Below, piece by piece: positions 1 to 10,105 of a stretch of 64,000 bases of DNA. The DNA is from Macrocystis pyrifera (lineage: Eukaryota > Sar > Phaeophyceae > Laminariales > Laminariaceae). The position numbers and the translations under genes were made by a program. The DNA lies in contig JASSKH010000009.1 in NCBI GenBank assembly GCA_031763025.1, forward strand, positions 1,116,001 to 1,180,000. The letters run 5' to 3'. Position 1 is the first letter of the stretch. Every line of letters starts with the position of its first letter. Under the pieces are notes generated by a model, which was not told the DNA's origin, did not search any database, and was given only the letters and a program-made list of their open reading frames with translations.

Positions 1-130
1 CGCAACGTGTCATCTTGAGGGACTTCGCGTAGGAGAGGGTGGTATGGTCAGTCAGTACGAAGTCGGCGCTGGAAGCCAATGACTCGCAACGGGACTTGGT
101 GGTGAGCCGTTCGAAGCTTGGCAAAGTCGT
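1..130 (-). mobile_element. LINE-2 fragment (reverse transcriptase 3' region)
   Basis: This stretch is a close copy of 49441-49570, including the phrases GCAACGTGTCATCTTGAGGG and GTTCGAAGCTTGGCAAAGT. Translated on the minus strand, the 49 kb copy gives a non-LTR retrotransposon C-terminal region (MTRCESIETTIRKRR). This is therefore the edge of another copy of the same LINE, cut by the window start. No intact reading frame remains. Confidence 0.65.
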
Positions 131-454
131 AATAAGATGGAAACTAAAAGTGATTCGTATAAAAAGTAAAAAGTAATAAACTAAAGTGGGGGTCACGGTT
201 GGTTTCGTTTGCTGCACGGTTTCGCTTGAAAAGTGATCCCGCTGAATTATTAATAGTTGATACTACGAGTCAGTATAATGTTTCATATTTGAATATTAGG
301 GTTAGTCCTAAAATGGTTATTACTTGCTCTCATGAATGTTGAAGTGTGTCCGTCTACGCCATTATCTACAGCAGTCGACGCTTGCTCGACGAGTTGATTA
401 TCATCAATATTTAGATATTTTTATTAAATAACCTTATTAATAGTTATTATTAGG

Positions 455-646
455 GAGAGAGTGGGACCCGAGCGCCTGGAGAAGATGATATTTCGAAGCT
501 GAACCCGCATCTCATTGCCGAGGTCAAGGACCCCCCCCCCCGTTTGGGAAAAATCATACGTACTCCTGCTGAGGGGAAGGTGAAAGCTGCGAGGTCACAA
601 GCTGCCGGCGCTGGGAAATCCGTGGTTGTCGACTGCTCCTTCTGAG
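455..646 (+). pseudogene. coding-like relic, unrecognised, frameshifted at a C-run
   Basis: The plus strand reads EDDISKLNPHLIAEVKDPPP up to a homopolymeric C-run near 530-541. After a frame change it continues as GKIIRTPAEGKVKAARSQAA to a stop near 646. The composition looks like real protein rather than chance, and the break sits on the C-run, where either slippage or sequencing error is likely. I do not recognise the family. It may be a retroelement fragment. The flanking 131-454 shows nothing recognisable. Confidence 0.3.
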
Positions 647-922
647 CGAGCAGGACCGCATTTGACCTGTATAACTGGTACATGAAACCGTAGTAGGAGA
701 GTTGGTATATGCTGCTTGATGCTGTTGTTGCTGTTGTTTGTGTGCACCAGGAACAACACAAACGCGTGGGCGCAAGGGGGAGAAAGGGTAGCAGTCTCTG
801 TAGCGGCTGATAATCACAGGAAGATAAAACTTCAGTGGTACTCTGTATTGTACCCGGTATAGTACAGAACCTGATGCCAGCGTGTCGCAAATAATGTACC
901 ATGTACATGAGCGATATTAATA

Positions 923-1027
923 TTACGGGGGTCCATAGTTAACAGGACCTATGGTATACATAAAAACCTATATATTTACCTATTTTTACTAACAAAATTT
1001 GGTCCCGTTAACTATGGACCCCCGTAA
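923..1027. mobile_element. MITE-M copy 1 (mariner-type, TA-flanked)
   Basis: Terminal inverted repeats begin TTACGGGGGTCCATAGTTAA and end with the complement, about 22 bp each side, with TA dinucleotides immediately outside both ends. The interior is AT-rich and non-coding. Five further copies with the same ends and TA flanks lie elsewhere in the window. The TA target duplication is typical of Tc1/mariner-derived MITEs. Confidence 0.85.
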
Positions 1028-1129
1028 TAGTATGATGTAACAAGATGACAATGTGCGACATGTAGCGTCACACGGCCACGTACAGAATCTGGAAACAACA
1101 CGTACGAGTACATCGCCGGTATATCTGTA

Positions 1130-1870
1130 TTGTTGTGGCGGTACGCATCGTGCAACCTATTTTTTTTCATTACATACTGGTATTTGCGTATACATCTAAT
1201 TTCTTACCGCTACTGATTTTATGTACGCACGAGCACGTACATCACCCGTACATCGCGATCGTGAAGGGACGCACCCTGCAACCTATGATTTTTTAATTAT
1301 TTATTATCGTATCTAATTTCTCACGGATTATACTCGCGTACGAGTGCGTATCGTACGGTATTTATTGTTTATTGAAATGTTTGTGAAAGCGTGATATTGC
1401 CGTTGCTCTTGGTGTTTGCGCGCGTATATTATCAATAAATAATAGAAAGCGGACAAAATGTAACTCGGGCACAAAAACCGCAAGAACCCGCGAGTTTTTA
1501 CAGTTTATTCACACGCTGCCTGTGGCGGTTTCTTTCGATCATTACTAATATCAATACAATACAGCGGTGCATCGTAGAAAAACAGTTGAGAAAGAGTAAG
1601 TAGAAGGTTTCGTTTGTCCACCGGAGAAAATCTTGAGAAGCGTACGAAACCGCGGTTTTGTACGGTTTATTCGTACGATGCACCGTAGCGTAGACAAAAA
1701 GCGATGTTGTACGGTTTTCCCCACGGACGGGGTATAGAACCGCACCGTAAAAAAAAACTAATCAACGGGGAACCACGCGGAACCGCTCACCGTAGGATTT
1801 ACGATACTGCTGTATATGAAACCGCACCGTAGGGAGGATTCCATATTTCTGAAAACCGCACCGAAACGTG
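1130..1870. repeat. diverged tandem repeats, no gene seen
   Basis: Two diverged units at about 1146-1208 and 1268-1325 share GCAACCTAT, a T-rich stretch and TCTAATTTCT. From 1480 to 1870 the word GAAACCGCACCGTA recurs in degenerate form in both orientations. I see no exon-like sequence. Function is unknown. Confidence 0.5.
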
Positions 1871-1894
1871 GTTGTTGTTGTTGTTTTCACATTG

Positions 1895-2010
1895 CATTAA
1901 AATCGTCCTATTCTACCCAGCTTCATCAGTACACCCAAAGTCCGTCCTGATTCCTTGTACTAGAGAGATACTGATTCTGTGGTCACAAGACTGCTGTGCT
2001 GTGACAGAGG
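1895..2010 (+). repeat. composite repeat BC, diverged B-part fragment
   Basis: It matches the B-part core in order: TTCTACCC, a degraded ATCCAGCAC, GAGAGATAC, TCTGTGGTCACAA. It lacks the rest of the unit and is more diverged than the neighbouring copy. Confidence 0.55.
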
Positions 2011-2084
2011 AAGACCGAAGAACCAAAAAAAATTCGCAAATTCAAGGGTCAAGCAAGTGAAGTGCCAGCGTACGGGGGTGTGTG

Positions 2085-2760
2085 TGCGTTGCGTGTTCTC
2101 CGTCCTTTCTACCCGTCGACATCCAGCACAACCAGTGTCCGTGCCGATTCTTCAATCCTAGAGAGATACAAGTTCTGTGATCACAAAACTGCGCAACAGA
2201 GATACTACGTTGCCACGTATGTATGTATTAGGAGCAGTGGGCAATGCAGCACCATGTCATCATACTGGATACGAAAGGCACGACATAAACATTATATGAA
2301 ATAGAGAAACCAAAGAAAAAAAAGAAAAAACAAAAACACGAGAACACAGCAGCAACACAAGCAAGAAGACTAGAAAATAAGAACGAAAAGACAATGAAAA
2401 AAATCTGCAATGAAAAAGAATTCAAATGACGCAAGGAGACCAGAAAGGCTGCTATTTATACACGGAAATCGTATGATACATACTCAGGAAGGACGGATAG
2501 CTGCCGCGCTGACGAAGCAACACGAAGGAGAGAGAGGAAGATACCGGCATACGGACGGCGGAGCGGGGAAAGGAAACGAACGGAGAGACAAGGCAAAAAA
2601 AAAAGAGAACATCGTACTCCAGACGGTGATAGTAACATGGATGCCCGTCTGACCTACAAAATCGATTCGGGAACCTAGCCACACCCTTTGCCGTCTCCTT
2701 CCTACTCTCTCTCGTCAATAGCGGTGCCAAGTGTCAGTACTGCTTGTCGTCGCTCTCGCG
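2085..2760 (+). repeat. composite repeat BC, near-complete copy
   Basis: The B part (2085-2310) runs from the TACCCGTCGACATCCAGCAC core to CATACTGGATACGA. It continues into a purine-rich middle and then a distal C part ending near CCGTCTCCTTCCTACT. The same order occurs at 47755-48400, 34107-34560 and, inverted, at 50290-51295, so B and C are one unit of about 650 bp. Confidence 0.6.
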
Positions 2761-2869
2761 CCCCCCCAGACATTAAACAACTCTGAGCTCAACAAAAAAC
2801 AAACAAAAACTCCTATTACGAAGGATCATAGTATATGTTTTTATGTACGTCCGCCATACCAGGTGTGTG

Positions 2870-3000
2870 TGTGTGTTCTTCACATTAAACCGTTCTTCTA
2901 CTCGTCGACATCCAGCAAGCCCAGTGTCCGTGCTGATTCTTCACCCTAGAAAGATACGAGCTCTGTGGTCACAGACTACGACACAGAGATAACACACCGT
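2870..3000 (+). repeat. composite repeat BC, B-part copy with GT-rich end
   Basis: It starts at a GTGTGTGTGTTCTTCACATT junction and contains the CGTCGACATCCAGCA and GTGGTCACAGACTACG cores. The GT run is the complement of the AC-type tail expected at the 3' end of the opposite strand. Confidence 0.6.
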
Positions 3001-3186
3001 AATGCATTAATAGCCTACGCAATACCATGCCTTCGCACTAGGTGCGGCCGACACAACATACATACATACGCCAGCAACCAAAATACACCATAAAGAAAGA
3101 GAAGCAACGAAGAAACCAAACCGAAAAAGAACAAGAAAAAGAAAAAGAAAAGGAGAAGAATCCCAAATAAATAAATAAAATGGGAA

Positions 3187-3214
3187 GCTCCTATTAACTA
3201 TGGTCCCCCGTAAT
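3187..3214. mobile_element. MITE-M solo terminus
   Basis: Only the right end is present (ATTAACTATGGTCCCCCGTA). The rest is missing, so this is a truncated copy. Confidence 0.55.
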
Positions 3215-3474
3215 AATAAAACTTCAAGAGCTATTATTAATAATAGCAGTCGAACCGATACCTACTAAACGGCAGGGTTGAATATCTTATTTTTGTTCCG
3301 TTGTTCCGAGCTTCGTATCCTTTCGTTTTACTTGCTTGTTTCATTTTTGGTTTCATTTTTATTCCTAAGTTGAGGTATTATTACTAATAATAACTTGGAT
3401 TTGTTATTGTGCTTGTTTCGTTTTGTTGCTGTTGTGTGTAGGTTGGGCTTAAGTTGTCGTACCCAGGGGGACGA

Positions 3475-3620
3475 TGGGATTGCGTCGTCCAATCTGCATT
3501 GCGATGTACTATTTCTGTGTCGAGAGTTTGTGACCACACAGAGCTTGTATCTCTCCAGGGCAAAGAGAATCAGCAGCGACACTGGGTGTGCCGGATGTCT
3601 GCGAGTAGAAAAACGGTTTT
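3475..3620 (-). repeat. composite repeat BC, B-part copy
   Basis: It carries the minus-orientation core: TTTGTGACCACACAGAGCTT, a short linker, GACACTGGGTGTGC, GGATGTCTGCGAGTAGAAA. It is followed by a degenerate foldback-MITE-F-like stretch (about 3625-3760) with CAGGACGGCTGTCC. Confidence 0.5.
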
Positions 3621-3934
3621 AACCCTTCTAGGACTGCTAGGACTGCTAGGACTGTTACTAATAATAGTAGGACTGCAGTCAGTCTCGTTTTTGGCGATAA
3701 AACCACTAAAAAAGTTAATACAAGTTTGTCACCAAAACAGGACGGCTGTCCTAGACTTGATACGTATGAGCACGCTGTTCTGTCTCGGTTATTCATCTCG
3801 CCTCGGCTCGTCCCATATTCTACCATTCTAGCGTCTGGTCACGGAGAGGCACAACGATTCTACAGGTGCGTACGACGACAAAATGAAACACACCGTACGG
3901 GGGCGTGTGTACCTGTGTACTACAACTGGAAGTG

Positions 3935-4205
3935 TGTGTGTTCTTCACATTTCACATTTAATGCGTTGCTTTCTACGTGCATGTCAACATCCAGCACCAG
4001 TTGTCCGTGCCGATTTTTCCAATCCTGGAAAATACTCGCACAATCTTTGTGGTCACAAAACTACGCCACAGAGATACCACATTGTTTTTTTTTTCGTTTT
4101 TATGCGGTATAAAAAGCAGACCTAGGATAAGGAATCAGGACATCAGGACGGTCACTGGGTGTACTGACTGATGAAGCTGGGTAGAAAGAACGGTTTTTAA
4201 TGTGA
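3935..4205. repeat. two opposed B-part fragments
   Basis: A plus-oriented fragment (3935-4100) has CATCCAGCACCAG and GTGGTCACAAAACTACGCCA. A minus-oriented fragment (4140-4205) has CACTGGGTGTACTG and GTAGAAAGAACGG. The pair is head-on and could fold back. Confidence 0.5.
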
Positions 4206-4242
4206 AGACGAGATACATCATCGTCGACAGGCACGACATACC

Positions 4243-4244
<2 letters not shown>

Positions 4245-4290
<46 letters not shown>

Positions 4291-4599
4291 CCATCACTTT
4301 TACTTCCCAGCCCATTCGTAGGAGGTTTTACCCTCGACGATCTTCTGGACAAGCCGTGGTCACAGGTGTCGTCCCTTCTCCCCCCCGGTACGTGCTTTTT
4401 ATTTTTGTCGCGCATAGGGTTCAGCATTCCCACTGCTCGTCGATTTTCATCGAATGTAGCCAACTCACGCTTTCGCGCTTTCCGCTTATCAATTTTTTAT
4501 GCAAGAAAAAGTCCCTATGAGCATGTGCACTCGGTGGGACTTGAACCCACGAAATTGATCTTGACAGGCACGCGGACCACCTACCAAGCCACCGGGGAC
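4245..4599 (-). mobile_element. SINE-S copy, tRNA-derived, with 44-nt A tail
   Basis: On the minus strand the element begins CCGGTGGCTTGGTAGGTGG (A-box-like). About 35 nt later comes GGGTTCAAGTCCCACC (B box). The body of about 250 nt ends in AAAGTGATGG and a run of 44 A (seen here as T, 4245-4288). The long pure tail suggests recent insertion. Nine other copies or fragments of this family occur in the window. Confidence 0.85.
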
Positions 4600-4754
4600 A
4601 TTTTATTTTTTTTTTGGATCGAAGCGGCGCGGCTAAAGAAGAAAAATAAAACAAAGGGAAGATTACATTCGAACGAGCTGCAGGAGTTCGCGGCACGAGT
4701 ATCTATTATTTATAATAGCATAGACATATGTTCCACTTACTACTGCTCTAGAAT

Positions 4755-4950
4755 CTAGTCGACCTGGTGCTTTGCTCCCCTGTCTGCCGTCTCCTTCCTA
4801 CTTCTGACCATCGCGGTTTCCCTTATACTCCTCCTGTTAACCCCCCCAGCCCCCATTCCCTTGGTCGGTAAGTAGGTTAAGGTGACGGCCAGTTCCACCA
4901 GCCACTTCCTTTCGTACAAAACACGAGAAAAAACAGAAAGTAACACATAT
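4755..4950 (+). repeat. composite repeat BC, C-part fragment
   Basis: It shares CTGTCTGCCGTCTCCTTCCT and CTCCTGTTxxCCCCCCxxCCCCCATTCCCTTGG-type wording with 48835-49065. No coding content is seen. Confidence 0.45.
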
Positions 4951-4955
4951 TATAG

Positions 4956-5070
4956 ATGCATGTGTTTACCAAACTTTGCGGATGTACGTACCGTACGAGT
5001 ATCCTGCGTCACGAAGTCACAAAATAGACCACCCGTTGTACGCACGATCGCAGAATCACTGCTGCTGTTA
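4956..5070 (+). CDS. possible upstream exon of the bisphosphate nucleotidase
   Basis: One frame reads FADVRTVRVSCVTKSQNRPP followed by VVRTIAESLLLL. This loosely resembles the segment between the S-x-S-H loop and the GS(A)LK strand in CysQ-type enzymes. A TATAG acceptor precedes 4956, and a GT at 5071 would leave phase 0, matching the next exon at 5561. The donor (GTGATT) is weak and the similarity is by eye, so this could be chance. The intron would be 490 bp. Confidence 0.25.
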
Positions 5071-5560
5071 GTGATTGTTGTATTAATAGTACAGTATAGT
5101 ATCCACACACAGATTGCAGATTTTTCCACGAAATCCTCTACGTGCGCATCTCACAACTGATTATAATAATGCTACATCCACTTATCGTGTATGGCAACTT
5201 GGTCACGCAATGCTACAGATCTATGAATACATGTGGTGCGTGTGCTCTATGCGATTGCCCTGTGAGATTACAACAGTCCAAGATATCAGAGGAGACATGT
5301 CAAGCTAGCGAAAATGTGCGCTGTCAAGGGTGTCGGGCCGAGTCTTCCAGCCTAGAACCTCTGACCTAGTACAGTAGTTTGGGTGTCAAGTCAAGGCATG
5401 TCAAGGCGAACTTGCTGTCGGTCAAAGGGATGAAAATGCGGTCTCCTGACATCTTTGATCACAGCAGAGTCCGGACACTGAATTGGAGCTGTATGCCGTG
5501 AACCCCCCGAAGTGAAGCCTCCCGTGGCCGATATTCGTGCCGTTTTCCAATGTGTGGCAG

Positions 5561-5646
5561 ATTCAGACGATAGGATCGGCTGCTCTGAAGGCGGTCGCCG
5601 TTGCGGACGGCACAGTGGATGTGTTCCCCTGCTTGTACTCCACCAG
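5561..5646 (+). CDS. 3'(2'),5'-bisphosphate nucleotidase (CysQ/HAL2-like), penultimate exon
   Basis: The exon follows a pyrimidine-containing acceptor ending GTGTGGCAG and stops at a GTGCGA donor. It encodes IQTIGSAALKAVAVADGT then VDVFPCLYST, with two bases left over. GSAALK...ADGTVDVFP fits the GS(S/A)LK...AEGxAD(I/V)YP strand of the Mg-dependent, lithium-sensitive phosphatases that hydrolyse PAP to AMP and phosphate. Phase 2 plus the first base of the exon at 16258 completes Ser, giving ...YST-S-EWDTCA, which is the family motif TSEWDTxA. The join therefore spans 10,611 bp of repeat-filled intron. Earlier exons with DPxDGT were not found in the window. Confidence 0.75.
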
Positions 5647-5859
5647 GTGCGAACGGGGAGAGCCCAATGCAGTACTACGAAGAAAATCACCAAACTCACG
5701 AAAAACCCAAACGATATTTGTACCAGGTTTTACGTACGAACTGATACTTGTTCTTATTTCCTGGTCTTGTTCGTGTTCTTCTGTTCTCGTACACGGTACG
5801 CTCGCAGTTCACTTGCTTCGCCCATGAATTTGCGATTTTTTTTTTGCTTTTGGGCTTTC

Positions 5860-5960
5860 TCTGTCTTACAGTCTGTAACCACAGAATTACAGCATCATCT
5901 CTCTAGGATAAGGAATCAGCAAGGACACTGGATGTACTGATAGGATGGGCAGAAACGAAG
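5860..5960 (-). repeat. composite repeat BC, B-part fragment
   Basis: It contains GTAACCACAGAATTACAGCA, TCTCTCTAGGATAAGGAATC and GACACTGGATGTACTGA in the minus-orientation order. It lies at the start of the long nucleotidase intron. Confidence 0.5.
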
Positions 5961-6454
5961 ACAACATACACATGTAATATGATTCCTGGTATGTGCGTAA
6001 ATTCCTACTTGGAAGTTTGGATACATACTTGTACTAACTACCCGCTGCATATAGCGATCTACATTAGAACCGGGGTTTTGCAGTTTTGAGCGAAAACAAT
6101 TTCCCCCGGGGGGGGGGGGGGGTGGCGCCTCCTGAAGTGAGGGAAGACAATATCCCACACGGAGTCGTATACACCATCAGCACTCACTCGCAATCGAAGT
6201 ATGTAATAATACCATGGTGCCGCACACAGCTTGCAAATATGAGTTGTAGACGAACTCACTGCTGAGATGAAATGTACTTTTCTTCTGTTTTGCCTTTTAG
6301 AAAAACGCCTCCCGGACAAGTTTTGAGAGGATAAGCCTAGACTCCAAGGTTTCATTGGTTATGCAACAGGCAGTGAGTGCCTCGTAATGTTGCGACGACC
6401 ACGAGTCCCACGCAGCAATAGTGTTTGCCACGAAATCAGGGCAGAGGCCCTCCC

Positions 6455-6975
6455 CACGTTGCGGGTGGCATGGAGATGGCTTTCGTTGACGATTTATTTC
6501 AGTCCCTAGGTCTTCCCTTCTTTCTCTTTTTTTGACGTACCTTGCCGGCTTTGTTACCTTGCCGTTCAGGGGAGGGGGAGTGGGTTTTGAGGAGAGCCGC
6601 ATCTTCGACTCATGTCCTAATTCGTGGAATCGGGGTTTCCGTGGGTTTCCCATAATTCTGCATATATATACGGCTGATAAGAGTGGGCTATTAGTAGTGT
6701 TGCGGTACTGCTTTGAATGAGGCTGAAGGCCCGGTAATTACCTGGGTTCAGGTATTGGAATCGTACTTGTAGTACTTGGGAGGTGCATCTAAGATGGAAA
6801 ACCAGGGGTTTTCCCAGCGAGGCACGAGCTTGGGTCTCAGTCTCCGCGTGCACGAAAGGACTAAAGCTGCTCTTCTTTTATAGCTAAGCAGAACAACACA
6901 CGTGAGTACCGACGAGTACCGGCTTAATAGGCAAGCCTGTCCAGAGATACAAAGTGTCCCGACCTTTGAAAACAT
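6455..6975 (-). mobile_element. LTR-E element, truncated copy
   Basis: On the minus strand it holds most of an LTR (about 6708-6965; CCTGGTTTTCCATCTtaGAT-type and GGTAATTACCxGGGTTCAGG words), then the shared leader (TACGGCTGATAAGAGTGGG) and part of the interior (GTGGGTTTTGAGGAG, GCGGGTGGCATGG). The order matches the complete copy at 57308-58319. No gag or pol frame is present. Confidence 0.7.
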
Positions 6976-7907
6976 AATAAGCAGCAGCGTAAAACGAAAC
7001 CACCCATCACACATCCGAAAAGTTGCAGTACTATTATTGTCGACGCTCATTGTAAGACACCTCCGAAAGCCCTCCTGACAGGTGTACGTACGATACGTGC
7101 GTAATGTGGTCTCTCTATAAACAGACAACTATTAATGATCAGTTACTGCTGTGCTGCTGCTGTACCTTGTACTGTGTAGTCATTTCACACGATCACGGGG
7201 GACACGACAACCGTATCCCCCCCTACATTTCCCCCCTATTGTTGCTGACAATATTTGGTTCTGATTTTCAAGAACGGTGAGACTGAGGAGCGTGGCAGAT
7301 GTTCCTGACTGGTCAGGCTCCTCATTTTTGATTTATGTGAATGTTCCCTCGTGACTCGTGAATAGATCAAACCATTTATTCCTTCACCCACCCCGTCCAC
7401 GAAACTTACCCATAGCTGCGTGTATTTATTGTATGCCCATCGTATCTACATAGCCCTGTATTCCCCCCGTGAAAACTATAGGTATTGCGTACCGGTGGTA
7501 TCAGGGACCAGGGTGTACCAGGCACGACCGATAGCGGCCTAACCAATTTGCCTTATTTTTTTGTAGTTGCTGTTTTTATTTCCATACCAGGTATATCTCT
7601 AGTCATCAAGACATTTCACACCCGTGGTCCGTACAAACTGTTTTTTTTTTCTAGACCAATTCTTGAACCAGGAGGCAAGTTCCGGAGTCACAAGCTACAG
7701 GCAGCATCACTAAACAGAAAGACGGCATGTATGCTTATTTCTGGGGGGGGGAGTGAGGGGGGGGTGAATCTGAGCAAAACGACGAATAATTGATTCCGGT
7801 GCGCACACGATTGAGCGATTATTTTGATGCATCCGCAAGCGACGCGAGTCGATGCTAAAAAAAAATCGTGCGGGCGAATCGAACCCCCCCCTCCCCCCAC
7901 CATGTGC
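6976..7907. other. no gene recognised
   Basis: Within the nucleotidase intron. It holds short G/C-runs (about 7196-7232, 7741-7765), one TACCAGGTA word at 7585 and no exon-like or repeat-family sequence that I recognise. Confidence 0.5.
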
Positions 7908-8100
7908 AAGGCCGCCTCACGAGCGGTTCTTAGTAGGATGCGGCTCACCCTTCGTGAAAGCAGCGTCTGCCTGGTGAGAATCCAACGTGCTCCGTCCCGG
8001 CATTGTAGGCATGCGAGGGTCTATGGTCATACGACTACGGTCATGCTTAATATTGAGTATCACCCCGTCCCCCTCCCGACCCATCTCCCCTCCCCCCCCT
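7908..8100 (+). mobile_element. short retroposon D, copy with poly-C-rich tail
   Basis: It reads GTGCTCCGTCCCGGCATTG, GGTCTATGGTCATACGACTA, then ATTGAGTATCACC and a C-rich tail (8062-8100). The other copies, all minus-strand, end GGCCATGCATGATAATGAGTAC followed by C-runs. The end of the unit is homologous to the LINE-1 3' end at 9840-9938. Confidence 0.65.
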
Positions 8101-8139
8101 CTTGTGGAAAGTCATTAGACAGAGTTGCACTCACAGAGG

Positions 8140-8470
8140 GGGAGAACGCGAAATGTCCAAAGAAAAACGGAATGTGCTAGAGCACGAAATGAGGAAAATA
8201 GACGAATGCGACATTGAGAAGTTTTGGTATGCTAGATATTACTGGTAGCGAGAAAACGATCGTTATCCTAAGGGATAAACGGTGGCCACAGGCGGCGAAA
8301 CAAGAAGGGGATAAGATTAGCGATTTTTTTTATCCGATACATAGAAGAAGACGTAATTAGTCTCGCAAATGTTGGAGGTGTCTCTATTCAGAGTAGGAAC
8401 GATGCTCCGTCTCGAAAGAGGTGCGTGGCCAATGGTCAAAAGACTGAGGCAAGCAACAGACTACAGTATA
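8140..8470 (+). mobile_element. LINE-1 3' fragment
   Basis: It is a diverged copy of 9620-9920: GAAATGAGGAAAATAGACGA, GGTGGCCACAGGCGGCGAAA and CGTCTCGAAAGAGG occur in the same order. Frames encode broken pieces such as MRKIDECDIEKF and WPQAAKQEGDKIS. Not functional. Confidence 0.65.
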
Positions 8471-8671
8471 AAACAGTTAATGAGAACACGAGTGCTAGAA
8501 AAGGCAGCTTCATATTTATAGGAAAATAAGAACTTCGGGAGTCAATATACTGGTTTTAGCCTGAATCGCACCTATCCTTCAACAAGAAATCCAGCTTACT
8601 GCAGGTGAGCTTTCCTGTTTCTTAGTGCTGTAGATGTCCGGTACTGCTGTTCCCCCCCCCCAATTGGAAGT

Positions 8672-9938
8672 GGGGAGAAGACGAATTACCGATCGTATAC
8701 GTACCTTGGCGTAGAGATCTCGAAATACTGCCCTTGAGATACACACATATATACAAAGTAGCAAAACAAATAGGAAAGGGTAAAGCACTCGTCGGTAAGA
8801 TGGATGCGATGCTAACAGACTCGCACCTTGACACTAGGATCAAAGGATGTATAGTGATGCATGCTATGGTACCAAAGCTAGAATATGCGGGAGAAATATG
8901 GGAAGGCAACGCGAAATTCGTAATACAGTTGGAAACAGCACGGATGACAGCAGCTCAGGAAAAAAATCCAAGATGCTCAAGTAAGAACAGTAATACACTA
9001 CTGGGAGCAGAACTGGGAATGTGCCAACTAAAAAAAAAGAGGCATGAAGATGTTGGAATCACAATATTAAGTAAGGAACATGCCAAGAAAGAAATTGCCA
9101 CCCATACCTGGTAGTTGATGTCGACGGGTAGAAAGAACGGTTTAATGCGAAGAAAACAACAAACAGCAACAGTTGATAGAGCTGTTGGACAAAGTCACAA
9201 AAGGGCGAGCTAGAATAAGGTGGGATAGCCTAGTTGAGAAAGTGTGGAAAGATAGGAAAGCATGAAGAGATTGTATCCGCAGAGACGTTCGGGAGGTACC
9301 AGGTACAAGACAGAAGTAGAAGAAAGAGTAGAAAGAAGGGAAAGGCTTCGTACTCCTAAAAAACAAGGTGAAATCGGAGGAACACTCGGAGATATACGGG
9401 GGATTGAGCCAAGGGATAGGAATGAAAACGTATTTGCACGGCCCAATGGACTTCGCGAAAACGTTTGTACTGCGACTTCGTGGAGGTGACCTAGACCTGC
9501 CAGAAAGAAGAAAGAGGTATAACAGTAGTAGCCGAGGGGAGGAAGTAGATACACAGATGTTCCCGTGTGGCAAGGCAATAGAGAGTAGAACTCGCATAGA
9601 GTAGTAGGAGAATGTGAAATGTACTAGCAGGAACGGGATGTGTTAGAAGATATGAGGTAAATAGACGAATGTGATACGGAGGCGTTTGGTACACTCGATA
9701 GCAGCGAAAAAACGATCGCTATCCTGGGAGATGGATGGTGGCCACAGGCGGCGAAACAAGAAGGGGATAAGGTTAGCAAAACAAACCCATGTACTATACG
9801 GAAAAAAACGTAATGAACGCCCAAATGTTCGAGGTGTCTCTCTTGGGAGTAGGAACGGTGCTCCGTCTCGAAAGGGATGCGTGGTCAATGGTCAAATGAC
9901 TAAGGCAAGCAACAAATATGTTCGCGCCCCTCTCCCCC
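8672..9938 (+). pseudogene. LINE-1: degraded 3' part of a non-LTR reverse transcriptase ORF and 3' end
   Basis: Conceptual frames give, in order, YLGVEISKYCP (RT palm/thumb junction), HLDTRIKGCIVMHAMVPKLE, YAGEIWEGNAKFVIQLETAR, SLVEKVW, then GIGMKTYLHGPMDFAKT, GDLDLPERRKR and RNGAPSRKGCVVNGQMTKAS. The frame changes several times and stops interrupt it, so it is a 5'-truncated pseudogene. A fragment of repeat B (about 9106-9165) sits inside it and separates the thumb from the C-terminal part. Its 3' end is the sequence shared with retroposon D. I recognise it as LINE-like from the YLGV and LEYAG(E)xW patterns; the clade is not determined. Confidence 0.7.
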
Positions 9939-9945
9939 CGGCTGG

Positions 9946-10105
9946 CGGGGAGGGGGGGGGGTCTACTCGATATTATGCATGGCCGTAGTCGTATGACCAT
10001 AGACCTCGCATCCCTATAATGCCGGGACGGAGCACGTCGGGTTTCACCGACCAGGCAGACATTGCTTGTACCAAGCGGGGGGGGCGTTCGAGGTGCTGCC
10101 TCATG
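9946..10105 (-). mobile_element. retroposon D copy, tail-to-tail with LINE-1
   Basis: Read on the minus strand it starts near the GCTTGGTACAAGCAATGTCT region, passes GACGTGCTCCGTCCCGGCAT and ends in a long C-run (here G, 9949-9960). Its tail abuts the C-rich tail of the plus-strand LINE-1, giving a G/C palindrome-like junction at about 9932-9960. Confidence 0.65.
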
